Positions 1 to 9,245 are shown, counted from the stretch's first letter. The stretch: 34,272 nt of DNA from Methanobacteriota archaeon (GCA_009937025.1 JAACDG010000011.1:1-34272); one strand, 5' to 3'. A program made the numbers and translations. The notes: generated by a model from the letters alone, not told the origin.

Positions 1-1
1 A

Positions 2-2452
2 GCATTGATTTCTCTTTCTGAAAGCGGGCTTCTTGCATTGAATCTCGAAGAAATGCAAACAATCCAATCCCACTACAGAGATGACGCGATTCGCCAAGAA
101 CGAGCAGCCGTTGGAATTGTTGCTGATGCGCCTACTGACGTTGAACTCGAGTGCCTAGCACAAACGTGGAGCGAACATTGTAAACACAAAATCTTCGCAT
201 CCAAAATACATCATATCGATACTGAAACAGGGGAAGACTCAGTAATCGATTCAATTTTCAAAACCCACATTATGACACCAACCCACGATATGCAAAAAGA
301 AGTGGATTGGCTTCTCTCGGTATTCCACGATAATTCCGGCGTCATTGCCTGGAACGAAGAGTGGAGTGTCTGTATGAAAGCAGAAACCCATAATTCCCCT
401 TCAGCCCTTGACCCCTATGGTGGTGCAATGACGGGCATTGTTGGAGTGAATCGCGACATTCTTGGCACCGGCCTCGGTGCCCGACCCATAGCAAATACCG
501 ATGTGTTTTGTTTCGGTCCACCAGACTGGCAAGGGGAACTCCCCGACAATCTCTTCCACCCTTCACGTGTTTTCCGGGGAGTTCACGCAGGGGTTCGTGT
601 AGGTGGTAACGAGTCTGGTATCCCGACGGTGAATGGAGCCATTGTTTTCGATGACCGATATATTGGAAAACCCTTGGTCTATTGTGGAACAGTTGGAATA
701 ATGCCAAGAAAATTACCCGATGGCCGAGAATCCCATATCAAAGCCCCAACAGCCGGCGACGCTGTCTACATGGTCGGAGGGAGAGTTGGTTACGATGGAA
801 TTCACGGAGCAACCTTCTCCTCACTTGAACTGACAGAAGAATCCCCCTCCAGCGCGGTGCAAATTGGCGACCCAATTACCCAAAAGAAAATGCTTGACAT
901 GGTTCTTGAAGCCAGAGACGCAGGACTGATATCATGCATTACAGATAACGGGGCAGGAGGATTATCGTCTTCAATTGGAGAAATGGCAGAATATACCAAT
1001 GGGTGTGAAATTGATTTAGCAAAAGTGCCCTTGAAGCAACCGGGACTTTCTGCTTGGGAAATTCTGGTCTCAGAAAGCCAAGAACGGATGACCATTGCAG
1101 TAAAACCAGAGGATTGTGCAGCGTTTGATGCAATGGCAGAACTCCATGAAGTCGAAGCGACACCCGTTGCAACCTTCACCAGCACAGGGATGTTCCATGT
1201 CAAATACGGAGAAGATACAGTAGCCTACCTCTCCATTGACTTCCTTCATGATGGTGTTCCACAACTTCAACTTGAATCAGAATGGCACACACCTTCACCT
1301 GAACTTTTCACACCAGAAACCATTGCCGTTTCTGACGAAGCAGGACACTCCAATCTTCTCCTTCGAATGCTTGCTCGCCCAAACATCGCTTCAAAAGAAT
1401 CGTGGGTTCGTCAATACGACCACGAAGTCATCGCCCAAACAGCCGTCAAACCCTTTGTTGGTGTTGAACGCGATGGACCTGGTGATGCAGGCGTCATCGC
1501 ACCGATTCACGGCGACCCTCACGGACTTGTCATTTCATGCGGCATAGCCCCGAGATATTCAGATTTAGATGCTGGCGCAATGGCTGCTGCATCAATCGAT
1601 GAAGCGGTTCGTAATGCAGTATGCGCCGGCATAAATGTCGACAAAATGGCAGGCCTCGATAATTTCTGCTGGCCGGATTCAATCGAATCGGTAAAAACCC
1701 CCGATGGCAAATTCAAACTCGCCCAACTCGTTCGAGCAAACCGAGAACTTGAACGGGTATGCCGAGCATACAACCTCCCATGCGTTTCAGGTAAAGATTC
1801 GATGAAGAATGATTACGGAACCGGCGAAAAGAAGATCTCAATCCCTCCAACATTACTTTATTCAGTGTTTGGAGACCAACCCGATGTTCGATTTACGGCC
1901 ACGAGCGATTTCAAAAACCCAGGTGATAAAATCTACCTCGTTGGAGTTTCAAAAGAAGAATTGGGCGCTTCAGAGATTGCCTTCATGCTACGAGACAGTG
2001 GTGAAGCAAACGGAATCGGAGGGCAAGTACCTCTCTTGCCAAACCCTGAAGTGAACATTACAACCTATCGTGCACTTTCCACAGCAATCCAAGCCGGCAT
2101 TGTTCGTACAGCTCACGATTGTTCAGAAGGTGGCGTTGCCGTTGCCGCAGCAGAAATGTGCATCGGTGGGCGAGTTGGCGCTGACCTTGACATTGATGGG
2201 ACAGGGGATGCAAGCGTTTGGGCTCGACTCTGGGGCGAATCCCTTGGACGATTTATCGTCGGTGTTCAACCCGAAGATGAAGCGGATTTCGTTGAATGGA
2301 TGTCCGGACATCCAATCACTTTACTTGGGTCAGTTACCGATTCGAACAACCTCACGATTTCAGATGGATATGATGTTCTCATCGATGCGGAAATACATCC
2401 AATGGTTGAGGCGTGGCAGAATACACTTGACATGACTGGAGGTGTTGCTTGA
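2..2452 (+). CDS. purL: Phosphoribosylformylglycinamidine synthase, synthetase subunit (PurL), 5' partial
   Basis: PurL performs the ATP-dependent amidation of FGAR to FGAM in purine synthesis, using ammonia supplied by PurQ. The TWSEHCKHK motif (catalytic His near residue 58 of the visible part) and the long AETHNSPSALDPYGGA...GVNRDILG block are diagnostic, and a second half-domain with VSGKDSMKND and AHDCSEGG follows. The reading frame is open from the first full codon. A TTG at position 5 could be a start, but the opening LSESGLLALNLEEMQTI resembles, from my memory of the family, the linker after a fused PurS-like domain in some bacterial PurL proteins, so the true start is probably upstream of the window. 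Its stop overlaps the purQ start (TGATG), implying translational coupling. Family assignment is very secure; completeness of the 5' end is uncertain. Confidence 0.96.
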   Translation, partial: ALISLSESGLLALNLEEMQTIQSHYRDDAIRQERAAVGIVADAPTDVELECLAQTWSEHCKHKIFASKIHHIDTETGEDSVIDSIFKTHIMTPTHDMQKEVDWLLSVFHDNSGVIAWNEEWSVCMKAETHNSPSALDPYGGAMTGIVGVNRDILGTGLGARPIANTDVFCFGPPDWQGELPDNLFHPSRVFRGVHAGVRVGGNESGIPTVNGAIVFDDRYIGKPLVYCGTVGIMPRKLPDGRESHIKAPTAGDAVYMVGGRVGYDGIHGATFSSLELTEESPSSAVQIGDPITQKKMLDMVLEARDAGLISCITDNGAGGLSSSIGEMAEYTNGCEIDLAKVPLKQPGLSAWEILVSESQERMTIAVKPEDCAAFDAMAELHEVEATPVATFTSTGMFHVKYGEDTVAYLSIDFLHDGVPQLQLESEWHTPSPELFTPETIAVSDEAGHSNLLLRMLARPNIASKESWVRQYDHEVIAQTAVKPFVGVERDGPGDAGVIAPIHGDPHGLVISCGIAPRYSDLDAGAMAAASIDEAVRNAVCAGINVDKMAGLDNFCWPDSIESVKTPDGKFKLAQLVRANRELERVCRAYNLPCVSGKDSMKNDYGTGEKKISIPPTLLYSVFGDQPDVRFTATSDFKNPGDKIYLVGVSKEELGASEIAFMLRDSGEANGIGGQVPLLPNPEVNITTYRALSTAIQAGIVRTAHDCSEGGVAVAAAEMCIGGRVGADLDIDGTGDASVWARLWGESLGRFIVGVQPEDEADFVEWMSGHPITLLGSVTDSNNLTISDGYDVLIDAEIHPMVEAWQNTLDMTGGVA

Positions 2453-3306
2453 TGGGCGCTCCAAAAGTTGCGGTTTTGTTTGGCTTTGGTATTAACTGCG
2501 ACCACGAAACAGCGGCGGTTTTCAACTTGGTTGGGGGAGATGCTGACAGAGTTCACGTGAACCATTTCGTTTCCGGCAACCGCAGTCTCGCTGATTTTGA
2601 AATTCTTGCAGTGCCAGGCGGCTTTTCTTTCGGGGACCACTTGGGAAGCGGACGCTTGATGGGCAACAGAATGCGTTTTGCACTTCGTGAGCAATTACAC
2701 GCTTTTGTAGCAGCAGGAAAACCGATTATCGGTATTTGCAACGGCTTCCAAGTACTCGTCAAAACAGGTCTTCTCCCAGGCCCTACTGCCAGCACACCTC
2801 TTCCTGATTTCGTACAAAGGGCGAGCTTGACACTCAATGATTCTGGGAGATATGAAGACCGTTGGGTCACCCTTGAATTCGATGCTGAAAGCCCTTGTAT
2901 TTGGACGAAAGGAATCCAACGAATTGATTGTCCAGTTCGACACGGAGAAGGAAAATTTGTCATGCCATCGACAACAGATTTTGACGCTTTAGCAGCGAAT
3001 CACCAACTCACCGTTCGATACGTTGACCCAACGACCCCACTCGGCCAAGGCAGTACAGACCAACCCCTTCCTTTCCCTCTTTCACCGAATGGAAGTATGC
3101 GAAACATTGCAGGAGTTTGCGATTCAACAGGCTTAGTGTTCGGCCTGATGCCCCACCCTGAGGCCGTGTATGCCAAATGGCTCCACCCCGACCACACCCG
3201 CCAATCAGCACCAGGCCCATTGAACAGTGATGCACTGGGCGAATGGGAAGGTGAGGGGCTTCAAATGTTCCGTAACGCCGTCGAATACGTCTTGGAAAAC
3301 CGCTGA
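2452..3306 (+). CDS. purQ: Phosphoribosylformylglycinamidine synthase, glutaminase subunit (PurQ)
   Basis: PurQ is the class I glutamine amidotransferase that releases ammonia for PurL. The nucleophile Cys96 lies in GICNGFQ, and the catalytic His235 and Glu237 are in MPHPEA. GGFSFGDHLGSG near residues 56-67 is the usual oxyanion-hole and tunnel region. At 284 residues it is longer than the roughly 220-230 of the compact bacterial PurQ, with the extra length in the second half, as in the clade that goes with long PurL. I chose ATG 2452, which overlaps the purL stop by one base; a TTG lies one codon earlier. The next gene starts four bases after the stop, so all three are probably co-transcribed. 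Confidence 0.95.
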   Translation: MGAPKVAVLFGFGINCDHETAAVFNLVGGDADRVHVNHFVSGNRSLADFEILAVPGGFSFGDHLGSGRLMGNRMRFALREQLHAFVAAGKPIIGICNGFQVLVKTGLLPGPTASTPLPDFVQRASLTLNDSGRYEDRWVTLEFDAESPCIWTKGIQRIDCPVRHGEGKFVMPSTTDFDALAANHQLTVRYVDPTTPLGQGSTDQPLPFPLSPNGSMRNIAGVCDSTGLVFGLMPHPEAVYAKWLHPDHTRQSAPGPLNSDALGEWEGEGLQMFRNAVEYVLENR

Positions 3307-3310
3307 GAGA

Positions 3311-4348
3311 ATGTCACAAACACAACGAATTCACCATATCGACTCTCTCCGAGGGGCAGCAGTACTTTTGATGGTCATGGTCCATGCTGCGGCTACTTGG
3401 AACCCCTTTCAAGGTGCACAACAATCGATTTTGGCCTATACTGTATCTGGGTTAGGCGGCCTAGCGGCGCCCCTTTTTGTCACCTTATTTGGCTGGGGGG
3501 TCGTTCGCAGCCAATTATCTGTAAAAGCAAGAATATTTCAAGCCCTTTTTCTTTTTACAGCACAAATTTTGGTGAACACAACCTCGCCCCATTTGTTCAA
3601 TTCCTTCACTCCAGGTATACTTTCTCTCTTTGGACTATTAACACTCATTCTGCCGCCCTTAACCCTTCGAATGAAGCCATCCAATATTCAACCACTTGCC
3701 ATAACAACAGCATTGGTCTTTGGAATACAGGTTTTCTTTCCCGAAATCCAAGGTGCAGGTGAATGGTCAGGCCGAGTGAGTGACGACTCAGCGCATCAGA
3801 TCGTTTCAAACTTATTTTTAACCGGTACATATCCGCTTTTCCCTTGGATTATATTCGCACTCCTCGGTGCGACAATATCCCTAGCAAACCCAGGGTCAAG
3901 CCAAACCCTTCAACAAAATAGATTCACCAAATCAGCACTTGTCCTCGGATTGGTGTTCTGCCTCTCGACTTTCATACATTCAAACATCGAAAATGCTCTA
4001 TGGGCACACCCAACCGAAGACGCCTACTTGACGTTCTTTCCGGCGAATTCAGCTTTTATTATTGCAGCAATGACGGGAGTTCTCCTCATCTGGACATTCA
4101 TACAGCGGTATGAACTGTCCTTTCTCAACAGCACGGGACAGATCTCTTTGACGATATACCTGATTCATTTCATCCCCCTCTCACTGATGAATGATTTTGA
4201 AACTATCCATCAGTGGAGGTTGACAACATCTGCTGCATCGACCTTACTCTACACGTTGGCATGGATCCCAGCCTCAGCCCTTTGGATGAAGCAATGGCCG
4301 CACGCCAACTTCGAGACACTTCTCAAGAGGATTCGAAAATCACTCTGA
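3311..4348 (+). CDS. Polytopic membrane protein, DUF1624/DUF418 acyltransferase-like
   Basis: A 345-residue integral membrane protein with about ten hydrophobic segments. It opens with HIDSLRGAAVLLMVMVHAAA, the first-helix signature of the heparan-alpha-glucosaminide acetyltransferase-like / YeiB (DUF1624, DUF418) group, where a conserved Asp-Ser-Leu-Arg-Gly precedes a His in the membrane. Members are thought to transfer acyl groups across membranes, but the substrate here is unknown. ATG 3311 follows the purQ stop by four bases, with GAGAGA just before it, so it is likely translated from the pur transcript although no purine role is evident. Its last nine bases overlap, tail to tail, the end of the rhodopsin gene. 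Family confidence is moderate to good; function is not assigned. Confidence 0.75.
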   Translation: MSQTQRIHHIDSLRGAAVLLMVMVHAAATWNPFQGAQQSILAYTVSGLGGLAAPLFVTLFGWGVVRSQLSVKARIFQALFLFTAQILVNTTSPHLFNSFTPGILSLFGLLTLILPPLTLRMKPSNIQPLAITTALVFGIQVFFPEIQGAGEWSGRVSDDSAHQIVSNLFLTGTYPLFPWIIFALLGATISLANPGSSQTLQQNRFTKSALVLGLVFCLSTFIHSNIENALWAHPTEDAYLTFFPANSAFIIAAMTGVLLIWTFIQRYELSFLNSTGQISLTIYLIHFIPLSLMNDFETIHQWRLTTSAASTLLYTLAWIPASALWMKQWPHANFETLLKRIRKSL

Positions 4349-5200
4349 AGCAGCAAGGGCTTCAGTTGCTTTCCGTGCACCCATCCATGCAACAACACCG
4401 AACCCGATCTTGTTGATAATGTCAGCAACATTGTAAGCAACAGCCATGGCTTCTTGATTACCAGGTAGCAAATCAACTTCTGGACTGAAGAGGTAGCCGA
4501 GTGGGTAGATGACCCAGCCGACGACGATGAACCAGCGTAGTGCATTTGCACTCCAGATGAGTTCCGGGGAGATTTTGTCATTATCGACGCCAAGACCGGA
4601 AGTCCATGGAGTTCCAGTTGCTACGATAATCATGGCCCAACCTACTCCACCGAGCACCAATGCAGGCACACCCGGCATCAAACCAGCTTCACCAGCGTAA
4701 CCAAAACCAATCATGATGAGGGCACCAGTAAAGCAGATTCCAGTGAATCCAAGCCCAGCGAACTTTGCGTCAGTGATTGCACCCTTTCCAACAAGGGAAG
4801 GGAATTTGAGGGCCATCAATGGAACGGTAATAATCCAGTCCATGTAACGATATTCAATGGAAACAACTTCGAATTCTGCGTAAACACTGCGCATGTAGTA
4901 GTAGTGGAAAGCAGCAATACCAACAATCAGTGCTGAGATTGTCATTGTTGTACGGTATTGAGGTGCCACATTTCCGCGCTCACTCATGAAGAATACGAAT
5001 GCTGCACCCATCGAAATATATCCGATGAAGAACAAGAAGAACGTCAGTGATTGCAGACCATCATCCACGCCATCTGAGAGGAAAGGTGGCAGACCATCCG
5101 TACTTTCGGGATCTACCGCACTGACCGTGGAGGCCATGGCAAGGGCAAATGTGGCAACTAACAGCAGGCTCGTCGTTTTTGAAAATCGTTGATTTAACAT
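4340..5200 (-). CDS. Proteorhodopsin-like light-driven ion pump
   Basis: A seven-helix microbial rhodopsin of 286 residues with an N-terminal signal peptide (cleavage near residue 28, STVSA). Relative to green proteorhodopsin, helix C keeps Arg118, Asp121 (Schiff-base counterion/acceptor) and Thr125. The spectral-tuning position (PR 105) is Met129, predicting green absorption. The cytoplasmic proton-donor position (PR Glu108) is Lys132, giving a D-T-K triad. His99 (PR His75), Asp260 and the retinal-binding Lys264 in helix G are all present. The acceptor Asp argues for outward proton pumping; Lys in the donor place is known in the Exiguobacterium-type pump and has, I believe, been noted in some MGII rhodopsins. 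I chose ATG 5200 over the upstream TTG 5209. No retinal-synthesis gene lies in this window. Confidence 0.96.
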   Translation of the reverse strand: MLNQRFSKTTSLLLVATFALAMASTVSAVDPESTDGLPPFLSDGVDDGLQSLTFFLFFIGYISMGAAFVFFMSERGNVAPQYRTTMTISALIVGIAAFHYYYMRSVYAEFEVVSIEYRYMDWIITVPLMALKFPSLVGKGAITDAKFAGLGFTGICFTGALIMIGFGYAGEAGLMPGVPALVLGGVGWAMIIVATGTPWTSGLGVDNDKISPELIWSANALRWFIVVGWVIYPLGYLFSPEVDLLPGNQEAMAVAYNVADIINKIGFGVVAWMGARKATEALAASE

Positions 5201-5220
5201 ATCACTCAAAGACTTTTTTT

Positions 5221-5237
5221 GGCCCGGGCCTTATAAT
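5221..5237 (-). promoter_or_regulatory. Rhodopsin promoter: TATA box abutting a GC palindrome
   Basis: On the minus strand ATTATAA (5231-5237) is a good archaeal TATA box about 30 bases before the rhodopsin ATG, implying a very short leader. It is followed at once by the perfect 10-base palindrome GGCCCGGGCC (5221-5230), then a run of seven A. The palindrome lies between TATA and the expected transcription start, where a repressor would block initiation. The role is inferred. Confidence 0.5.
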
Positions 5238-5287
5238 GGACTGTAAATAGGCATAGAAACCACATATTGCTAAAAAATACACAGGAG

Positions 5288-7060
5288 TCACTCACTTTGA
5301 CCCGTTTGAACGGCCCACATGCGAGTGTAAATTCCACCCTTTTCAACTAAATCTTCATGTGCGCCATCTTCGACAATCTTTCCTTGGTCGAGCACCAGTA
5401 TCCGGTCGGCATTCCGGACGGTAGAAAGGCGATGAGCAATAATAACAGCAGTACGATCCTGTGAGAGTTTGTTGATTGAGCGTTGGAGTGCTGCTTCGGT
5501 TTCGTTATCGACAGCCGATGTTGCCTCATCGAGAATGAGGAGAGGCGCATCCTTGAGCACGGCCCTAGCTATGGCCAAACGTTGCCTTTGACCGCCAGAA
5601 AGACGATGACCCCCCTCGCCAACTAAAGTGTTCCATTGTTCAGGTAATTCCTCAACAAACTCTGACACCTCAGCCAGCCGAGCTGCTTCATACACCGCGT
5701 CGTCCATTGCTTCAGGATTCCCGTAGTGGATATTCTCTTTGATTGTCGCCGGGAATAAAGTGATGTGCTGATCGACCAAAGCCATAGATGAGCGCAATCG
5801 TTCTAAACGCCATTGATCGAGTGGCTTTCCTGCCCATTCAACAGTTCCCCGAGTTGGTTCTGCAAATCGTAACAGCAAGCGAATCAATGTGGTTTTACCT
5901 GCGCCTGTTGAACCAACTACACCAACAGTTTCCCCAGAACGCAATTCAAGGTTCAGGTTCGAAAATACAGGGTCTCGGCCAGGATAAGAAAAGTCAACAT
6001 CCGAAAACACAATACATGAAGCTTCAATCTCTTCGAGCGAAGGAACATACTCGCCTTGTTTGATTTCGGTTGGAGAGGTCAGAACATCGAGAACGCGAGT
6101 TGATGATGCCATTGCCCTTTGATACAAATCAAACGTTTCACCAAGACGGGTCAGTGGCCAAAGTAATCTTTGTGTCATAAACACAAGTACGGAATACGCA
6201 CCAACCGCCAGAGTGCCCTCTAACGTCATCCACCCTCCGAGAAGAAGTGTTGCAGTAAAACCACATAAGATGGCCATTCGAATAAGTGGAGTGAATGCAG
6301 CAGACAAACGAATTGCTTCACGATTTGCATCTCGGTATTGATTACTCAACGCCTCAACCCGCTTCATTTCGCGTTCTTCAGCGGTGAAGGATTGAATTGT
6401 AGACATACCAGACAAATCGTTCTCAAGTAGGGCATTCATTGCACCTGCGGATTTCCGAACTTCAGCATACCTCGGTTCGAGACTTTTTTGATATCGAAAC
6501 GCCCCCCAAATGATGATTGGTATTGGGAGGACTGCGAATAAAGCCACCTTCCAAGAAATAAACAAAAAGACGCCACCAACTACAATGACCGTAGTACTGA
6601 CTTGGAGAAAATCATTTGCGCCTTTATCCAGAAACCGTTCGAGTTGATTGATATCATCATTGAGAATTGCTAAAACATCACCTTTTTGACGCTCATCAAA
6701 CCACCCCATACCTTGCTTTTGAACATGGTCAAACGTATCAAGTCTCAATTCGTGTTGTACCGTTTGGGCTAAATTCCTCCAAAGAATCCCATAAAAATAT
6801 TCAAACAAAGATTCCAAGCCCCAAATCGCAAAAGTGAGAATCGATAAGAAGACCAATTGATGCCAAGGATCAATCAAACCGAACGAAGCGAGTAACGAAT
6901 CTTCCTTCAAAACAACAACATCGACCGCTAATCCAATCAGTAAAGGCGGGGCTAAATCCCATACCTTGTTGACAATTGAACACGCAGAAGCAAGACGTAT
7001 CGTACTCCTGTGAGAGCGCATGTAGACAAGAAGACGCTTGAATGGACCCACATCCGACAT
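5288..7060 (-). CDS. ABC exporter half-transporter (fused permease and ATPase)
   Basis: A 590-residue type IV ABC exporter of the MsbA/MdlB/LmrA kind. An N-terminal six-helix transmembrane domain occupies about residues 15-310 and the nucleotide-binding domain about 330-590. Visible NBD motifs are Walker A GSTGAGKTT (near 383), signature LSGGQRQRLAIARA (near 485), Walker B LLILDEATSAVD (near 510) and the H-loop IIAHRLSTV (near 543). It should work as a homodimer or with another half-transporter to move lipids, peptides or drugs outward; the substrate cannot be read from the sequence. It starts with ATG, lies 87 bases upstream of the rhodopsin gene on the same strand, and is divergent from GGGP synthase. 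Confidence 0.92.
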   Translation of the reverse strand: MSDVGPFKRLLVYMRSHRSTIRLASACSIVNKVWDLAPPLLIGLAVDVVVLKEDSLLASFGLIDPWHQLVFLSILTFAIWGLESLFEYFYGILWRNLAQTVQHELRLDTFDHVQKQGMGWFDERQKGDVLAILNDDINQLERFLDKGANDFLQVSTTVIVVGGVFLFISWKVALFAVLPIPIIIWGAFRYQKSLEPRYAEVRKSAGAMNALLENDLSGMSTIQSFTAEEREMKRVEALSNQYRDANREAIRLSAAFTPLIRMAILCGFTATLLLGGWMTLEGTLAVGAYSVLVFMTQRLLWPLTRLGETFDLYQRAMASSTRVLDVLTSPTEIKQGEYVPSLEEIEASCIVFSDVDFSYPGRDPVFSNLNLELRSGETVGVVGSTGAGKTTLIRLLLRFAEPTRGTVEWAGKPLDQWRLERLRSSMALVDQHITLFPATIKENIHYGNPEAMDDAVYEAARLAEVSEFVEELPEQWNTLVGEGGHRLSGGQRQRLAIARAVLKDAPLLILDEATSAVDNETEAALQRSINKLSQDRTAVIIAHRLSTVRNADRILVLDQGKIVEDGAHEDLVEKGGIYTRMWAVQTGQSE

Positions 7061-7153
7061 GCCCTGTCGTCAGCGAAGAGGTATGAGAACCCTATGTCTA
7101 CCTCCTTCGAGATGTTTCTGTGCGCAACGCCTATGCTGTGTCCATGAAACGGA

Positions 7154-7159
7154 GAGGTG
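7154..7159 (+). promoter_or_regulatory. Shine-Dalgarno-like site deciding the GGGP synthase start
   Basis: GAGGTG-type sequence within GGAGAGGTGG (7151-7160) lies about eight bases before ATG 7168. It favours that start over the upstream GTG 7120 and ATG 7144. Confidence 0.5.
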
Positions 7160-7167
7160 GGGATGAC

Positions 7168-7980
7168 ATGAGGCGGGCCGATGCTACGACGCTGGAATAT
7201 GTGACTGCAAGCAGCCACAACACGCGACACATCACCTTGATTGACCCAGCAAAGCAAGACCCGAACACGGCTGCAAATAGGGCAATGGTTGCTATTGAAT
7301 GTGGCAGCAGCATGATCTTTGTTGGCGGCTCCACAGACACTCCCGACGAAGTCGTCCATGCCACATGCAAAGCCATTCAAGAGGCCTTTGAATTACGAGC
7401 CTTTGCTTCAAGCCAAGACCCAGAGTCCGATGAATCACAATGGCAAATACCCGTTGTTCTGTTCCCTCGAGGGGGGCATGCTCTTTCTCCAGCGGCCGAC
7501 GCAATCACATTCATGATGCTGATGAATTCTACCATTCGGAGATTTTTGGTCGGTGAACAAATCCGCGGCGCACCTTATCTGGAAAAATTTGGTGTCGAAG
7601 CCCTACCTACAGGATACTTGGTGTGCGCCCCAGGTGGCAAGGTTGGGGAAGTTGGAGAGGTTGAACTGATACAACCCAGTGAGGTGGATTTAGTTCATGC
7701 ATATGCGCTTACAGCACGGATGTTCGGATTCAAACTCCTCTACCTTGAAGCAGGCAGTGGCGCAGAGACCCAAGTTCATCCGGACTTGATTGAAAGCGCT
7801 CGCTCTGTAGGCGACCTCACACTTGTTGTTGGAGGCGGCATCCGTACGCCAGAGCAGGCAAAACTCGCTGCAGAGGCCGGTGCAGATTGGATTGTGACTG
7901 GAACGCTTACAGAAGACGCAGCAGATTTACAAGAACTACGCCAACGAATCAGCGAGATTACCTCGGCATTAGAAGACTAA
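7168..7980 (+). CDS. Geranylgeranylglyceryl phosphate synthase (GGGPS)
   Basis: This TIM-barrel prenyltransferase joins geranylgeranyl diphosphate to sn-glycerol-1-phosphate, forming the first ether bond of archaeal membrane lipids. The protein has HITLIDP near residue 21, FVGGST near 51, the FGVEALPTGYLVCAPGGKVG block, LLYLEAGSGA (phosphate and substrate binding), VVGGGIRTPEQA and DWIVTGTL, all characteristic of the family. From ATG 7168 it is 270 residues and the spacing to HITLIDP matches the family. It carries an extra acidic loop (SSQDPESDESQ) before the VVLFPRGGHALS strand. Its TAA overlaps by three bases the stop of the convergent coiled-coil gene. It is a strong archaeal marker and pairs functionally with the geranylgeranyl reductase at 26442-27839. 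Confidence 0.95.
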   Translation: MRRADATTLEYVTASSHNTRHITLIDPAKQDPNTAANRAMVAIECGSSMIFVGGSTDTPDEVVHATCKAIQEAFELRAFASSQDPESDESQWQIPVVLFPRGGHALSPAADAITFMMLMNSTIRRFLVGEQIRGAPYLEKFGVEALPTGYLVCAPGGKVGEVGEVELIQPSEVDLVHAYALTARMFGFKLLYLEAGSGAETQVHPDLIESARSVGDLTLVVGGGIRTPEQAKLAAEAGADWIVTGTLTEDAADLQELRQRISEITSALED

Positions 7981-9242
7981 TCTTCATCTTCAAAGACAAC
8001 AGGGTCTCCAGAACCACCAGGTGATGGGGGCCGAACACCGTCGACATCAATTCCGGATTCGATTTCACTCTCACTCACTTCTAGATTGACGCGTCCACCT
8101 TCTGCGAGTTTTGACATATCCTCGGTGTCGGGCGTTGAAAGCGTTCTTTTAACATCAGGAGCATTACTGTAAGCATCTCTCTTCGCTTCACGAGCATCAT
8201 GGGTTCGAACCAATGAAAGGGAGTCAGCAAAGACACGACCTACAACTTCACGGGTTCGCTCACCGCGTCGAACAGAATCAAGTTCATGCACCATCGTTTC
8301 CCGCTGCCCTTCAATCTCTCGGAGTTCTGCAGTTCTGTCTTGTAATGCAGCCTCCATATCGGTAAGGGTGAGAGTGATTTGTTGAATACGTTCATCGCGT
8401 TCAAACACATCATTATGCAAACGTCGTTCTCGTCGTCGTAGAGAATCGTATTCCCTGTTTCGTTCAAGCAACCGTCGCTTGAGCTCATCGATTTGCTCAA
8501 CCAAATAATCGTGTTCTGCTGAAACAGAACGGGGACCTTGCATCACTCGCTCCAATTGTTCTTCCAATTCCCCGAGTCGACCGTCTCTTGCATCGAGAAG
8601 CCCGCGTAATCTGTCTGCGATATCTCGAAGTCTTTGACGCTCTTCTTCAAGTGCCTTATTTGCGGCTTGTTCCGCATCATTTTGAGCAAGTAAAGTGTCG
8701 AGTTGTGCTTTCAAACTTCGAACTTCTTCCGCAGTAACGGATGTTAAACCTGCATCAGCTGCACGTTCGAGCGCTTCGACCATCTGACTGATTCGACCTT
8801 CCATTTCTCCAATGACTTCGTCTTGCTGACTTGTCAAAGACCGCAATTCTCCAACTTCAGTTGCCATTGATTCACGTTCTTCATGTGAAAGAGAGGATTG
8901 CTGTGAAGCCAATTCTTCTCGCGTGTCGCCCAAAAGACGCTCAAGGTGAATCACTTTTGCTTCACTGTCTTGCAGGGCTGCATCGGTTTCAGCAAGACGG
9001 GCAACTTCTGGAGCCACCATATCTTCTCGTTCCGCCAAATCGAGTTCGAGCACCCGGAGGCGCTGTTTGACAGAAACCATTTCTTCATTTCGAGCAGCCA
9101 ACTCTTTCCATGCGATGAGAACTTCTTCGACTAATTGCTCTACAGGGTAGCCTTTGAGCATCCCCTCAAGCGCTGCTCGCTCATCGCCAGTCGCGTCACC
9201 AATTCGGTTGATACCAGTTGTTCCGGAAGAGTCGAGCGTCAT
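7977..9242 (-). CDS. Long coiled-coil protein of unknown function
   Basis: A 421-residue cytoplasmic protein without signal peptide or membrane segment. Residues from about 40 to 335 are almost uninterrupted heptad-like Leu/Glu/Arg/Gln sequence (for example ERQRLRDIADRLRGLLDARD), predicting a long coiled coil. The N-terminus is a short possibly globular piece with GYPVEQLVEEVLIAWKELAARN. The last roughly 80 residues are non-helical and acidic, ending in VVFEDED. It follows the actin-like gene on the same strand, 94 bases downstream of that stop, so it is plausibly its filament partner, like coiled-coil scaffolds beside bacterial cytoskeletal genes; this is inference. SMC/Rad50-type ATPase motifs are absent. 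The ATG is immediately preceded by a GC-rich hairpin (9246-9261) and no Shine-Dalgarno site. Confidence 0.8.
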   Translation of the reverse strand: MTLDSSGTTGINRIGDATGDERAALEGMLKGYPVEQLVEEVLIAWKELAARNEEMVSVKQRLRVLELDLAEREDMVAPEVARLAETDAALQDSEAKVIHLERLLGDTREELASQQSSLSHEERESMATEVGELRSLTSQQDEVIGEMEGRISQMVEALERAADAGLTSVTAEEVRSLKAQLDTLLAQNDAEQAANKALEEERQRLRDIADRLRGLLDARDGRLGELEEQLERVMQGPRSVSAEHDYLVEQIDELKRRLLERNREYDSLRRRERRLHNDVFERDERIQQITLTLTDMEAALQDRTAELREIEGQRETMVHELDSVRRGERTREVVGRVFADSLSLVRTHDAREAKRDAYSNAPDVKRTLSTPDTEDMSKLAEGGRVNLEVSESEIESGIDVDGVRPPSPGGSGDPVVFEDED

Positions 9243-9245
9243 ACA

